DNA of 5,679 bases from Bacteroidales bacterium (GCA_029938985.1 JAOZTW010000363.1:1-5679); one strand, 5' to 3'. Positions 1 through 5,615 are shown, counted from the first letter of the stretch. The notes: generated by a model from the letters alone, not told the origin. Numbers and translations: made by a program.

Positions 1-30
1 TTTTACAAATCATTGATAATCATCACAAAA
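1..30. repeat. Left copy of a short degenerate repeat with TGATAATCA core
   Basis: The first 30 bases share the exact 12-mer ATTGATAATCAT (12-23) with positions 1701-1712. Flanking bases are similar too: both copies begin with TTTT eleven bases before the 12-mer and have ACAAA just after it, offset by one base. The core TGATAATCA is a dyad (TGAT/ATCA). The copy lies at the window edge, so its true extent is unknown. In AT-rich DNA a chance match is possible. Confidence 0.35.
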
Positions 31-64
31 TGAACACAAAAACTTTAGTTAATAAATTTTAAAC

Positions 65-99
65 CAATTCTTAATTCCTAATTCTTAATTCCTAATTCT
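65..99. repeat. Heptanucleotide tandem repeat, TAATTC(T/C) x 5
   Basis: Five consecutive 7-bp units follow the pattern TAATTCT or TAATTCC, with the two variants strictly alternating (65-71, 72-78, 79-85, 86-92, 93-99). Only the first base of the first unit deviates. The alternation gives a 14-bp higher-order period. The tract lies just downstream of the ion-channel gene and is non-coding. Copy number in such tracts commonly varies between strains. No function can be read from it. Confidence 0.85.
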
Positions 100-118
100 T
101 TGCCATAAACTATTGCTT

Positions 119-1135
119 TCAATTAAATATAATTATTGCTACTATTAAAAGTATAAAAATTATTGAAGAACTGATAACATATCTCAAATCAATTTTCTTT
201 ACCTTTTTATAATCCTCTTCTTCTTCGTTGCTTACCCTGTTGGCTGTAATTATTGATTGAATTAGGTTTGCAATAATCAACATATAACTAAGTACGTATA
301 TTTTGTCCATTAGTACCATGTAACCAACATCTGGCAGATTTGCAGTGTATGATTGTTGTAAAAAAACAGCGGCTAATAAAGCTCCAATTGGTAATGATAT
401 TCGTGCATCAATAAAACCTGGAAATATTAACATTGTTCCAAGACTTGATAATAATACTACAATTAAAGGAAGAAGCAACTTCCAGAAAAAGAAACTAAAA
501 GGACGAACTATTTCTAAATTATATGTCAAATTACTATATTCTTCTTTGTCAATATTAGGCATACCAAAGCTCGTATTATATTTATTATTAAAAGAATTTA
601 TTGTACTTCCTCCAATACTCCAACCTGGAATTTTTAATTCAGGTCTAAATCCACTTTCGTTTTCGGCTGGTAAATATACTAATTGTAGATTTGTGTATTC
701 AGAGTTTTCTATTTGAATATCAAGCTTTTGAATATCTAATGGAAAATCTTTTAATAAGAATGGATGATAAAAACGACCTTCAACTCTCAAAATGTTATAA
801 TTAAAACCATCTGATAATATTTGTGTTGTATCGTAAATAGAGTGTTTTGTAAAACCCCATTTTTCAACATAATTTACAAATTCAATGTTTGTAAGCGGAT
901 TAATTTTCCCTTTCCATTTACACCATAAATAAAAATCGGCATAATACGAATTTGCAGACATATTGATGTCATAAATATTCATTAAATAAACTCCTACATA
1001 TACCTTTTCTGCTTTCTCCGATATTTTATTAATATCAACAGGGTATAAATCAGCTTTTGCAATTGTTATTGCAAATAAGGAAAGACATGTTAAAATAAAA
1101 AGTCTTTGTACTTGTTTTGTAATATTTTTTTTCAT
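119..1135 (-). CDS. Bacterial pentameric ligand-gated ion channel (Cys-loop receptor superfamily, GLIC/ELIC-like)
   Basis: This 338-residue protein has the full layout of a prokaryotic pentameric ligand-gated ion channel. A signal peptide comes first, with a likely cut after A26-K27-A28. An extracellular beta-sandwich domain follows (about 29-212), then four membrane segments: M1 about 213-237, M2 about 244-264, M3 about 272-298 and M4 about 319-337. The Pro-loop FPLD is at 131-134. The positions of the eukaryotic Cys-loop cysteines are H124 and L138, as expected for bacterial members, which lack that disulfide. The M2-M3 junction NLP (266-268) anchors the pore numbering: D243 at -2', R245 at 0', S247 at 2', L254 at the conserved 9' gate. 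The acidic -2' residue suggests cation selectivity; this is inference. P249 at 4' is unusual within M2. The M3-M4 linker is short and charged (four Glu at 304-307, then Lys-rich), with no large intracellular domain. Loop C lies around 181-200. The ligand is unknown. The ATG start at 1135 is supported by the signal peptide directly after it. The gene starts 39 bp after the radical SAM remnant, and no promoter is evident in that gap. Confidence 0.92.
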   Translation of the reverse strand: MKKNITKQVQRLFILTCLSLFAITIAKADLYPVDINKISEKAEKVYVGVYLMNIYDINMSANSYYADFYLWCKWKGKINPLTNIEFVNYVEKWGFTKHSIYDTTQILSDGFNYNILRVEGRFYHPFLLKDFPLDIQKLDIQIENSEYTNLQLVYLPAENESGFRPELKIPGWSIGGSTINSFNNKYNTSFGMPNIDKEEYSNLTYNLEIVRPFSFFFWKLLLPLIVVLLSSLGTMLIFPGFIDARISLPIGALLAAVFLQQSYTANLPDVGYMVLMDKIYVLSYMLIIANLIQSIITANRVSNEEEEDYKKVKKIDLRYVISSSIIFILLIVAIIIFN

Positions 1136-1174
1136 GTGTTTAAAATTATTATTTCATTTTCAATTATTTCTTGT

Positions 1175-1708
1175 TTATGGATTTATCAGTTCTATTATAG
1201 GGTCTTCTTTGTTTAAATTGTTTCCTATTTGTTCGGAAGTTGCTCTACAGCCAGCAAAGCATTTTTCAAATAATTCGCAATCGGAACAATATTTTGGAAC
1301 GGTATCTGTCCATGAATTAACATAATCAGAGGTTAATATAGTTTCTAAATTGTCGTCAAAAATATTACCTATATTTATTGGCGAATGACTATTTATCCTT
1401 ATATAACCATCAATATCAAGCGTTAATGGTCTGTTTATGACGTTTCCTGAACAATAACTAAATTGAATATTTTTATAATTATTTGGGTTTATTAAACAAT
1501 GAGGAATAATAACCGTTGAAATTATATTCAAATTATATTTTTTAGCTATAAAATCTATTTCAGAAAAAGTTTTTTTTAATTCCAATAAAGTTGGGAGCAA
1601 CAAAGAAACATTATTTATACCTGCTCCACCGATATTAAATCTGTTTATCAAGATTTCAGTAATTCCAAGTTTGTATAAAAATTCTATTGTTTTGTAACTA
1701 ATTGATAA
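1175..1708 (-). pseudogene. 3' remnant of a radical SAM/SPASM-domain protein gene
   Basis: The open frame matches only the C-terminal part of a radical SAM protein with a SPASM domain. It covers the end of the TIM-barrel (INRFNIGGAG, then an LxIISTVIIPHC strand) and the SPASM region (PLTLDIDGYIR, INIGNIFDD, and a C-x2-C-x5-C-x3-C cluster encoded at about 1247-1288). The CxxxCxxC motif that binds the catalytic cluster is absent. A TTG at 1651 could be taken as a start, giving 158 residues. However, family-like sequence (KTIEFLYKLGITEIL) continues in frame upstream to about 1700, with no plausible start before the TGA at 1709-1711, so the gene is truncated at its 5' end. Two expected SPASM cysteines are also missing. 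The GX4C motif reads G-YIRI-N (Asn codon at 1391-1393), and the usual DPxC near the C terminus reads DPII. Family members often modify peptides, and related genes occur in polysaccharide loci. A functional stand-alone SPASM fragment is possible but less likely. Confidence 0.8.
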
Positions 1709-1717
1709 TCATACAAA
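1690..1717. repeat. Right copy of the degenerate TGATAATCA repeat, at the radical SAM truncation point
   Basis: This stretch carries the 12-mer ATTGATAATCAT (1701-1712) shared with 12-23. It is flanked by an inverted pair TTTGTA (1691-1696) and TACAAA (1712-1717). It sits where the open frame of the radical SAM remnant is cut off: the frame's last codons and its upstream TGA fall inside the repeat. That placement suggests a recombination or insertion scar. The alternative is a chance match in AT-rich sequence. Confidence 0.4.
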
Positions 1718-1783
1718 CACTGCTTTGTAGGGACTACCCAAAAACAGACCTTTAAAAAGAGTCGTTTATATACAGCGAACAAA

Positions 1784-2560
1784 TTAATATCCTAATAGTT
1801 TCAAAAAATCTTTATTTTTATCCATAAAATTTTTCAAAGTTTTGTTATCAAAATACACTTTATGCTCCCCCACTCTACCCTTCCGAGCCGAAACACTTGT
1901 TTTTTTAATACCCTTAATTTTTTTTGCAAAAGTATAAAATGGTCTAAATAAATTATTTGATTGTTTTAATCTAATATCAATTATTTTTTCATTTGCCTTA
2001 ATATTAAGCTGTTCGGAGATATTAAATATTGTTTTTGTATAATTGTTTATTAAATCTTCAAATTTAACAAATACAATTTTGTTTGCAAACTCCGACTCTT
2101 TCCACGCTTTTACATGATATTTCCACGACTCTATTCTATCAAGATTACTAATTTGAGGGTCAAAATTATTTTTTGTTTCCAAAAATTCATCAAATTTTAA
2201 TTTATCAATATTTTTATCATAAGCTCTCATATATTCAAACAGTGAGACCATTACATCAAGTCCGTTTCTGTAAACATAAATAATATTTGAGTTTTCAAAC
2301 AATTGCTTAACATAGTCAATATCTGTTGTGTTTTTGTAATAAGCATCAAAAGAAGGTAAGTAATGAGATTTTATAATTCTTATGTTTTTCAGAATTTTTT
2401 CATCAAATTTTTTAATAGATATTTTTTTATTATGCCTTGAATTTGTTTGGTCTATATTTACATAATCTGCTTTTTTATAAGCCTTAAAGTTATTTGATAT
2501 GCTATCAATAGTTAGGTGTGTACCAGACCTGCGATGTGAAACTACAATTATATTTTTCAT
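1784..2560 (-). CDS. PAPS-dependent sulfotransferase (Sulfotransfer_1-type)
   Basis: This 258-residue protein is predicted to transfer sulfate from PAPS to a hydroxyl or amino group of a glycan, lipid or other acceptor, in the cytoplasm. The 5'-phosphosulfate-binding loop SHRRSGTH is at 8-15, right at the N terminus as usual. The KSHYLP segment (64-69) provides the likely catalytic His66. The 3'-phosphate-binding segment IYVYRNGLDVMVS (94-106) has Arg98 and Ser106 in the expected places. SWKYHVKAW (145-153) and VKFEDL (165-170) match the conserved core. RKGRVGEHK (226-234) resembles the C-terminal RKGxxGDWK motif of this family. The PAPS loop has Arg where cytosolic enzymes have Lys. The ATG at 2560 was chosen. 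An in-frame TTG six codons upstream (2578) is possible, but the domain begins immediately after the ATG. There is no signal peptide or membrane segment. The gene is divergent from the glycosyltransferase, which suggests sulfation of a surface glycan. The real acceptor is unknown. Confidence 0.88.
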   Translation of the reverse strand: MKNIIVVSHRRSGTHLTIDSISNNFKAYKKADYVNIDQTNSRHNKKISIKKFDEKILKNIRIIKSHYLPSFDAYYKNTTDIDYVKQLFENSNIIYVYRNGLDVMVSLFEYMRAYDKNIDKLKFDEFLETKNNFDPQISNLDRIESWKYHVKAWKESEFANKIVFVKFEDLINNYTKTIFNISEQLNIKANEKIIDIRLKQSNNLFRPFYTFAKKIKGIKKTSVSARKGRVGEHKVYFDNKTLKNFMDKNKDFLKLLGY

Positions 2561-2567
2561 TTTTAAA

Positions 2568-2596
2568 TTTGTTTTCAATTTTTTTTCATAATTTTG
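2568..2596 (+). promoter_or_regulatory. Candidate Bacteroidota promoter for the glycosyltransferase
   Basis: TTTG at 2568-2571 and TAATTTTG at 2589-2596 are separated by 17 bp. This fits the Bacteroidota consensus TTTG (-33) and TAnnTTTG (-7). Transcription would begin near 2603 and give a leader of about 125 nt before the ATG at 2728. The leader holds a small dyad, CCTC-ATT-GAGG (2648-2658). The -33 box lies just upstream of the sulfotransferase start. Chance matches occur in sequence this AT-rich. Confidence 0.4.
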
Positions 2597-2611
2597 CTTT
2601 ATTTAAAACAG

Positions 2612-2642
2612 CTAAAGTAAATATTTTTTTAACAATAACAAA
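2612..2642 (-). promoter_or_regulatory. Candidate Bacteroidota promoter for the sulfotransferase and downstream minus-strand genes
   Basis: Read on the minus strand, TTTG (2642-2639) is followed after 19 bp by TACTTTAG (2619-2612). This is one mismatch from TAnnTTTG at consensus spacing. The start codon at 2560 would lie about 45 nt into the transcript. The site lies between the glycosyltransferase promoter candidate and its gene, so the two transcripts would overlap at their 5' ends. Confidence 0.4.
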
Positions 2643-2727
2643 TAAAACCCTCATTGAGGAATTTAATAGCTATCGCATTATAGAAATTTTCCACACAAAG
2701 CGATGATTAAACCATATTTTAAAACAG

Positions 2728-3975
2728 ATGAAAATAGTATTACTAAGTACTTTTGGCAAACAAGGAGGAGCGGCGGTTGCCTGCCAAAGAATATCCGAAA
2801 GTTTAAATAAAAATAATGGAATAGAAGCAAAATTATTGGTTTTGCACAAAAATTCTGAAAATAATTCTGTAGTTAAAGTCAAAAGCAATAAGTATTCAAA
2901 TTTTATTAGATTTGCTTTTGAACGACTTGTTTTTTGGAAACATGAGCGTTCCAAAAGCGTGCGTTTTGCTTTTTCGCTATCAAATACAGGCTTGGATATT
3001 TCAGAAAATCAATTAATTAAAGAAGCAGATATAATAAATATTCATTGGATAAATCAAGGATATTTATCGCTCAAAAACATTGAACAACTTTTAAATTTGA
3101 ACAAACCAATTGTTTGGACTTTACACGACATGTGGGCTTTTACAGGAGGTTGTCATTATGCTGGTGATTGTTTGAATTTTCAAAAAACTTGTGGTAATTG
3201 TCATTTTTTGAAAAATCCAAAAGAATCGGATTTATCAAAAAAAACATATCACAAAAAGTTAAAAATATTTAAAAATAAAAAAATAACAGTAGTAACCTGT
3301 AGCAAATGGCTTGGTGATGTAGCTAAATCGTCAAGTTTATTTAAAGATTTTAGAGTTGAATCGATTAAAAATCCGATAAATACAGAGATTTTTAAACCCA
3401 TTGGTAAGCAAAAAGCATTGCAAAATTTGAATATTGTATCCAATAAAAAAACAATTCTTTTTGGTGCTATGAACGTGGGCGATAAGCGAAAAGGTTTTGA
3501 ATACTTAAAAAAAGCATTATTTCAATTATCAGAAAACAAACCAGATACTAAAAACGAAATTGAAATATTAATTTTTGGGAAACAAAAAGAAGAGATAGAA
3601 TTACCGTTTCCTCAAAAAAATCTTTCTTTTATAAAAAATATTAATGATATAATTTCAGTTTATAATGCAGCAGATGTGCTTGTTATTCCGTCGTTAGAGG
3701 ACAATTTGCCAAACACAATTTCGGAATCACATGCCTGCGGAACACCTGTTGTAGGTTATAACACAGGAGGTATAAAAGAAATGATTGAGCATAAAAAAAA
3801 TGGGTACTTGGCAAAATATAAATCAACAGAAGACTTGGCAGAAGGTATATATTGGGTTTTATTTCAGACCGATAACTCTATTAAAAAACATGCACGACAA
3901 AAAGCAATTATTAATTATTCGGAAGAAACAATAAGCAAAACTTATCTAAAATTATACGATGAGTTAATAAATTGA
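2728..3975 (+). CDS. GT4-family (GT-B fold) glycosyltransferase, WcaC/RfaB-like
   Basis: This 415-residue cytoplasmic enzyme is predicted to move a sugar from a nucleotide-sugar donor onto a growing glycan. The N-terminal acceptor domain opens with MKIVLLSTFGKQGGAAVA, whose glycine-rich turn is typical of GT4 enzymes. The central segment WTLHDMWAFTGGCHY (130-144) begins a cluster of four cysteines (C142, C148, C155, C158) common in this subgroup. KNPINTEIFKP (214-224) is the usual NGID..F.P element between the two domains. The donor domain has DKRKGFEYL (252-260), with basic residues that normally contact the donor diphosphate. It also has LEDNLPNTISESHACGTPVV (323-342), the counterpart of the EX7E motif, with E324/D325 and E333, then TGGIKEMI (346-353). 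The length is normal and both domains are complete. The ATG start fits the N-terminal motif. No membrane segment is seen. The neighbouring sulfotransferase suggests a sulfated surface polysaccharide; the sugar and acceptor cannot be assigned. Confidence 0.9.
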   Translation: MKIVLLSTFGKQGGAAVACQRISESLNKNNGIEAKLLVLHKNSENNSVVKVKSNKYSNFIRFAFERLVFWKHERSKSVRFAFSLSNTGLDISENQLIKEADIINIHWINQGYLSLKNIEQLLNLNKPIVWTLHDMWAFTGGCHYAGDCLNFQKTCGNCHFLKNPKESDLSKKTYHKKLKIFKNKKITVVTCSKWLGDVAKSSSLFKDFRVESIKNPINTEIFKPIGKQKALQNLNIVSNKKTILFGAMNVGDKRKGFEYLKKALFQLSENKPDTKNEIEILIFGKQKEEIELPFPQKNLSFIKNINDIISVYNAADVLVIPSLEDNLPNTISESHACGTPVVGYNTGGIKEMIEHKKNGYLAKYKSTEDLAEGIYWVLFQTDNSIKKHARQKAIINYSEETISKTYLKLYDELIN

Positions 3976-4021
3976 TTTCATTAAAAAACAAAAATATACA
4001 CTTAGTGAAAAAGAAAAAATA

Positions 4022-4089
4022 ACTAAGGCATATTAAAACATATAATTAACCAATTTATGCGAAGTTATTTTTATTTAATATGCCTTAGT
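4022..4089. repeat. Perfect 16-bp inverted repeat around a 36-nt centre
   Basis: ACTAAGGCATATTAAA (4022-4037) is the exact reverse complement of 4074-4089. If the terminal A/T pairs are excluded, the outer flanks are both TAA (4020-4022 and 4089-4091), which would fit a 3-bp target duplication of a tiny MITE-like element. A second pairing also exists: AAAAATAACT (4015-4024) is the reverse complement of 4063-4072. The two pairings interleave, so RNA would form either a pseudoknot or alternative hairpins. The T-run expected after an intrinsic terminator is absent. The element lies 47 bp after the glycosyltransferase stop and 119 bp before the nuclease gene. Confidence 0.8.
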
Positions 4090-4169
4090 AATCATTGTCG
4101 AACTCCCTTGTTTACACAAAATTTTTAATCCAACTAAAAAAGGTAGTATTTATTTTATAATTTTATTTG

Positions 4170-4177
4170 TATCTTTG
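4170..4177 (+). promoter_or_regulatory. Candidate -7 promoter box for the nuclease gene
   Basis: TATCTTTG matches TAnnTTTG exactly, about 30 bp before the ATG at 4209, which gives a short leader. No clear TTTG or TTG occurs 17-23 bp upstream (the region is TATTTATTTTATAA-like), so only half of the promoter is recognisable. No Shine-Dalgarno sequence precedes the ATG, as is common in Bacteroidota. Confidence 0.45.
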
Positions 4178-4208
4178 TAAAAATATATCACCATAAAAAA
4201 TTATTTCA

Positions 4209-5429
4209 ATGAAAAACTACGAAATACTCCCAAATCCACTTTATGATAATGTTTTTAAATATTTATTAGAGGATATTGAATCGGCAAAAATAATATTATC
4301 TGTACTTTCGAACAGAAACATTACTGACTTACACTATGAGTCTGGGAATTTTACCGAAAAAAAAACAGTTTTGGATAAAGAAAAAAAAATATTGGAAATA
4401 GAAAATAAAGCAAACAAGAAAAAACAAGAAGCAGATAAAACTGAATGGCAATTAATAGATACCGAATTAGAATTACAAAAAAGTAAAGTAAAAGACCCAC
4501 ATACAGGAAATGATATAGCAAGAGCACATCTTGATTTTATTGCCACCATAAAAGACCCTTCTGGCAAAGAAGAACACATAATGATAGAGTTGCAAAAAGA
4601 AAACGACCCTTCTGATATTTATCGTTTTAAACGTTATATAGCTAAAAATTTCATTAAAAAAGTAGAACGAACAAAAATAAATTCTCGCACAAAAGTACCA
4701 GAGAAGCAAATAGTAAGTTTACCAATACTTCCTATTTTTATTCTCAATTTTAAAATAGAAGACGATATAAAAGACCTTGTTTTGCATGTTAATAATGAGA
4801 CCAGAGGTTTTTGTACAAAAAAAATTTTAGAAAAACCTAACGAATTTATCGACAATTTGACTTATGGCTTAATAATAGTTCAATTACCACATTTAGATAA
4901 TATTAAAGAAAATATGTTGCAGTTGCTAACAACCGAAGAATTAAAAAGAACATATAAACTATTAAGTTTTTTTGACCAAAGTTTAATTTATAACAATAAC
5001 AGGCATCGCTTACGATTACCTACTGAACAAATGCCAAAGGATTTTGGACGAATAGTGAATCGTTTAAAATCTGCCTCGCTCGACAATCCTGATTTAGAAG
5101 AAGAAATGTTTGCGGAAGATGAATATATTCAAATGCTTAAAAATAAATATAGAACAATTAATAATCTCTCGGACGAATTAAATAGTACGACAAAAAAATT
5201 GAGAAATACGACTATAAAATTAGATAAAGAAAAATTAATAAGAAAAGAAGCTGAAAAACAAAAAAAAGAAGAAAAAAACAAAAGATTAAAAGCTGAGAAA
5301 CAAAAAAAAGAAGAAAAAGATAAAAGATTAAAAGCTGAGGAACAAAAAAAAGAAGAAAAAAACAAAAGATTAAAAGCTGAGGAACGTATAGCTTTTTTAG
5401 AAAAAAAATTGCAAGAAGAAAAATTATGA
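4209..5429 (+). CDS. PD-(D/E)XK nuclease, Rpn/putative-transposase type, with coiled-coil tail
   Basis: This 406-residue protein opens with NPLYDNVFKYLLED (9-22) and a helix AKIILSVL, the usual start of Rpn-like (PDDEXK_2, COG5464) proteins. Those are DNA nucleases that promote recombination and are often labelled transposases. Catalytic candidates are D109 (HLDFIATI) and E127-x-Q129-K130 (IMIELQK), followed by YRFKRYIAK (138-146), the family's R-x-x-Y helix. In the family, the acidic pair binds the metal ion. Between the first helix and D109 lies a long Lys/Glu-rich insert (about 48-100), longer than I expect for relatives. Residues 170-182 (SLPILPIFILNF) form the next core strand. The region after about 315 is predicted coiled coil, built from three 14-residue repeats (348-389) and ending EEKL. 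Two A9 runs (4357-4365 and 4381-4389) lie in the insert. The ATG at 4209 fits the domain start. The gene stands alone, bordered by repeats on both sides. The D/E-Q-K assignment is by eye. Confidence 0.77.
   Translation: MKNYEILPNPLYDNVFKYLLEDIESAKIILSVLSNRNITDLHYESGNFTEKKTVLDKEKKILEIENKANKKKQEADKTEWQLIDTELELQKSKVKDPHTGNDIARAHLDFIATIKDPSGKEEHIMIELQKENDPSDIYRFKRYIAKNFIKKVERTKINSRTKVPEKQIVSLPILPIFILNFKIEDDIKDLVLHVNNETRGFCTKKILEKPNEFIDNLTYGLIIVQLPHLDNIKENMLQLLTTEELKRTYKLLSFFDQSLIYNNNRHRLRLPTEQMPKDFGRIVNRLKSASLDNPDLEEEMFAEDEYIQMLKNKYRTINNLSDELNSTTKKLRNTTIKLDKEKLIRKEAEKQKKEEKNKRLKAEKQKKEEKDKRLKAEEQKKEEKNKRLKAEERIAFLEKKLQEEKL
5250..5384 (+). repeat. In-gene 42-bp tandem repeat, 3 full copies plus a partial fourth
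   Basis: Three 42-bp units begin with GCT at 5250, 5292 and 5334, and a partial fourth starts at 5376. Each encodes the 14-residue unit AEKQKKEEKNKRLK with few changes (Asn/Asp, Lys/Glu). Fourteen residues equal two heptads, so adding or losing a unit keeps both the reading frame and the coiled-coil register. The units differ at only a few bases, pointing to recent duplication. Confidence 0.9.
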
Positions 5430-5433
5430 CCTA

Positions 5434-5483
5434 ACTGAAAAGTCGGGAAAACTTTTTTGCAATATTTATCTATTTAATTTTCA
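5434..5483. repeat. Copy 1 of a ~50-bp stem-loop repeat downstream of the nuclease gene
   Basis: The first 23 bp (5434-5456, starting ACTGAAAAGTCGGG) are identical to 5565-5587. Weaker similarity continues to a shared ATTTTCA at 5477-5483. The identical part folds into a stem GAAAAGT / ACTTTTT (5437-5443 with 5451-5457) with the loop CGGGAAA, and the stem runs into a short T tract. It starts 5 bp after the nuclease stop codon, so it could act as a weak terminator on the plus strand, though the stem is A/T-rich. Confidence 0.75.
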
Positions 5484-5564
5484 CGGCAATAAATAATTTA
5501 TTTGATTTTTATTAATCATTTTTAAATATTTAGACAAACAGTTTTTCCAATTATTCTGCATATT

Positions 5565-5615
5565 ACTGAAAAGTCGGGAAAACTTTTCTTGTGACAATTA
5601 ACTATATGATTTTCA
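5565..5615. repeat. Copy 2 of the ~50-bp stem-loop repeat
   Basis: This copy is identical to copy 1 over 5565-5587, then degenerate to the shared ATTTTCA at 5609-5615. Its stem is fully paired, GAAAAGT (5568-5574) with ACTTTTC (5582-5588), and it keeps the same CGGGAAA loop. The two copies start 131 bp apart. The 80 or so bases between them are AT-rich and I see no gene. A further copy, if the spacing held, would fall just past the end of the window. Confidence 0.75.

Noticed and set aside
345..716. Plus-strand open frame of 123 codons
   Set aside because: It lies wholly antisense within the ion-channel gene, whose protein has clear family motifs; the plus-strand translation has no recognisable domain.
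1649..1651. TTG as a true start for a 158-residue SPASM protein
   Set aside because: Family-like sequence continues in frame upstream of the TTG, so it is an internal codon of a truncated gene.
1720..1765. Small dyads (GTAG-GGA-CTAC and GACC/GAGTC) as a terminator for the sulfotransferase
   Set aside because: The stems are only 4 to 7 bp with bulges and no convincing T-run at the correct place; too weak to annotate.
2576..2578. TTG start for the sulfotransferase
   Set aside because: An ATG six codons later (2560) sits directly before the PAPS-binding loop, and the extra residues are low-complexity (KTNLK).
2748..2755. TACTTTTG, an exact TAnnTTTG match
   Set aside because: It lies inside the glycosyltransferase coding sequence, downstream of its start, and no gene begins after it in the right place.
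2670..2954. Minus-strand open frame of 94 codons
   Set aside because: It is antisense to the N-terminal part of the glycosyltransferase and shows no domain; a shadow frame.
4334..4855. Minus-strand frames opposite the nuclease gene
   Set aside because: Their Phe/Ser/Cys-rich translations are what Lys/Glu-rich A-rich coding sequence gives when read in reverse; the plus-strand frame carries the family motifs.
5488..5502. Palindrome AATAAAT-A-ATTTATT
   Set aside because: Pure A/T dyads of this size are expected by chance in sequence this AT-rich; no supporting context.
5434..5587. CRISPR-like repeat-spacer arrangement
   Set aside because: There are only two repeats, the interval of about 108 bp is too long for a spacer, and no cas genes are seen.
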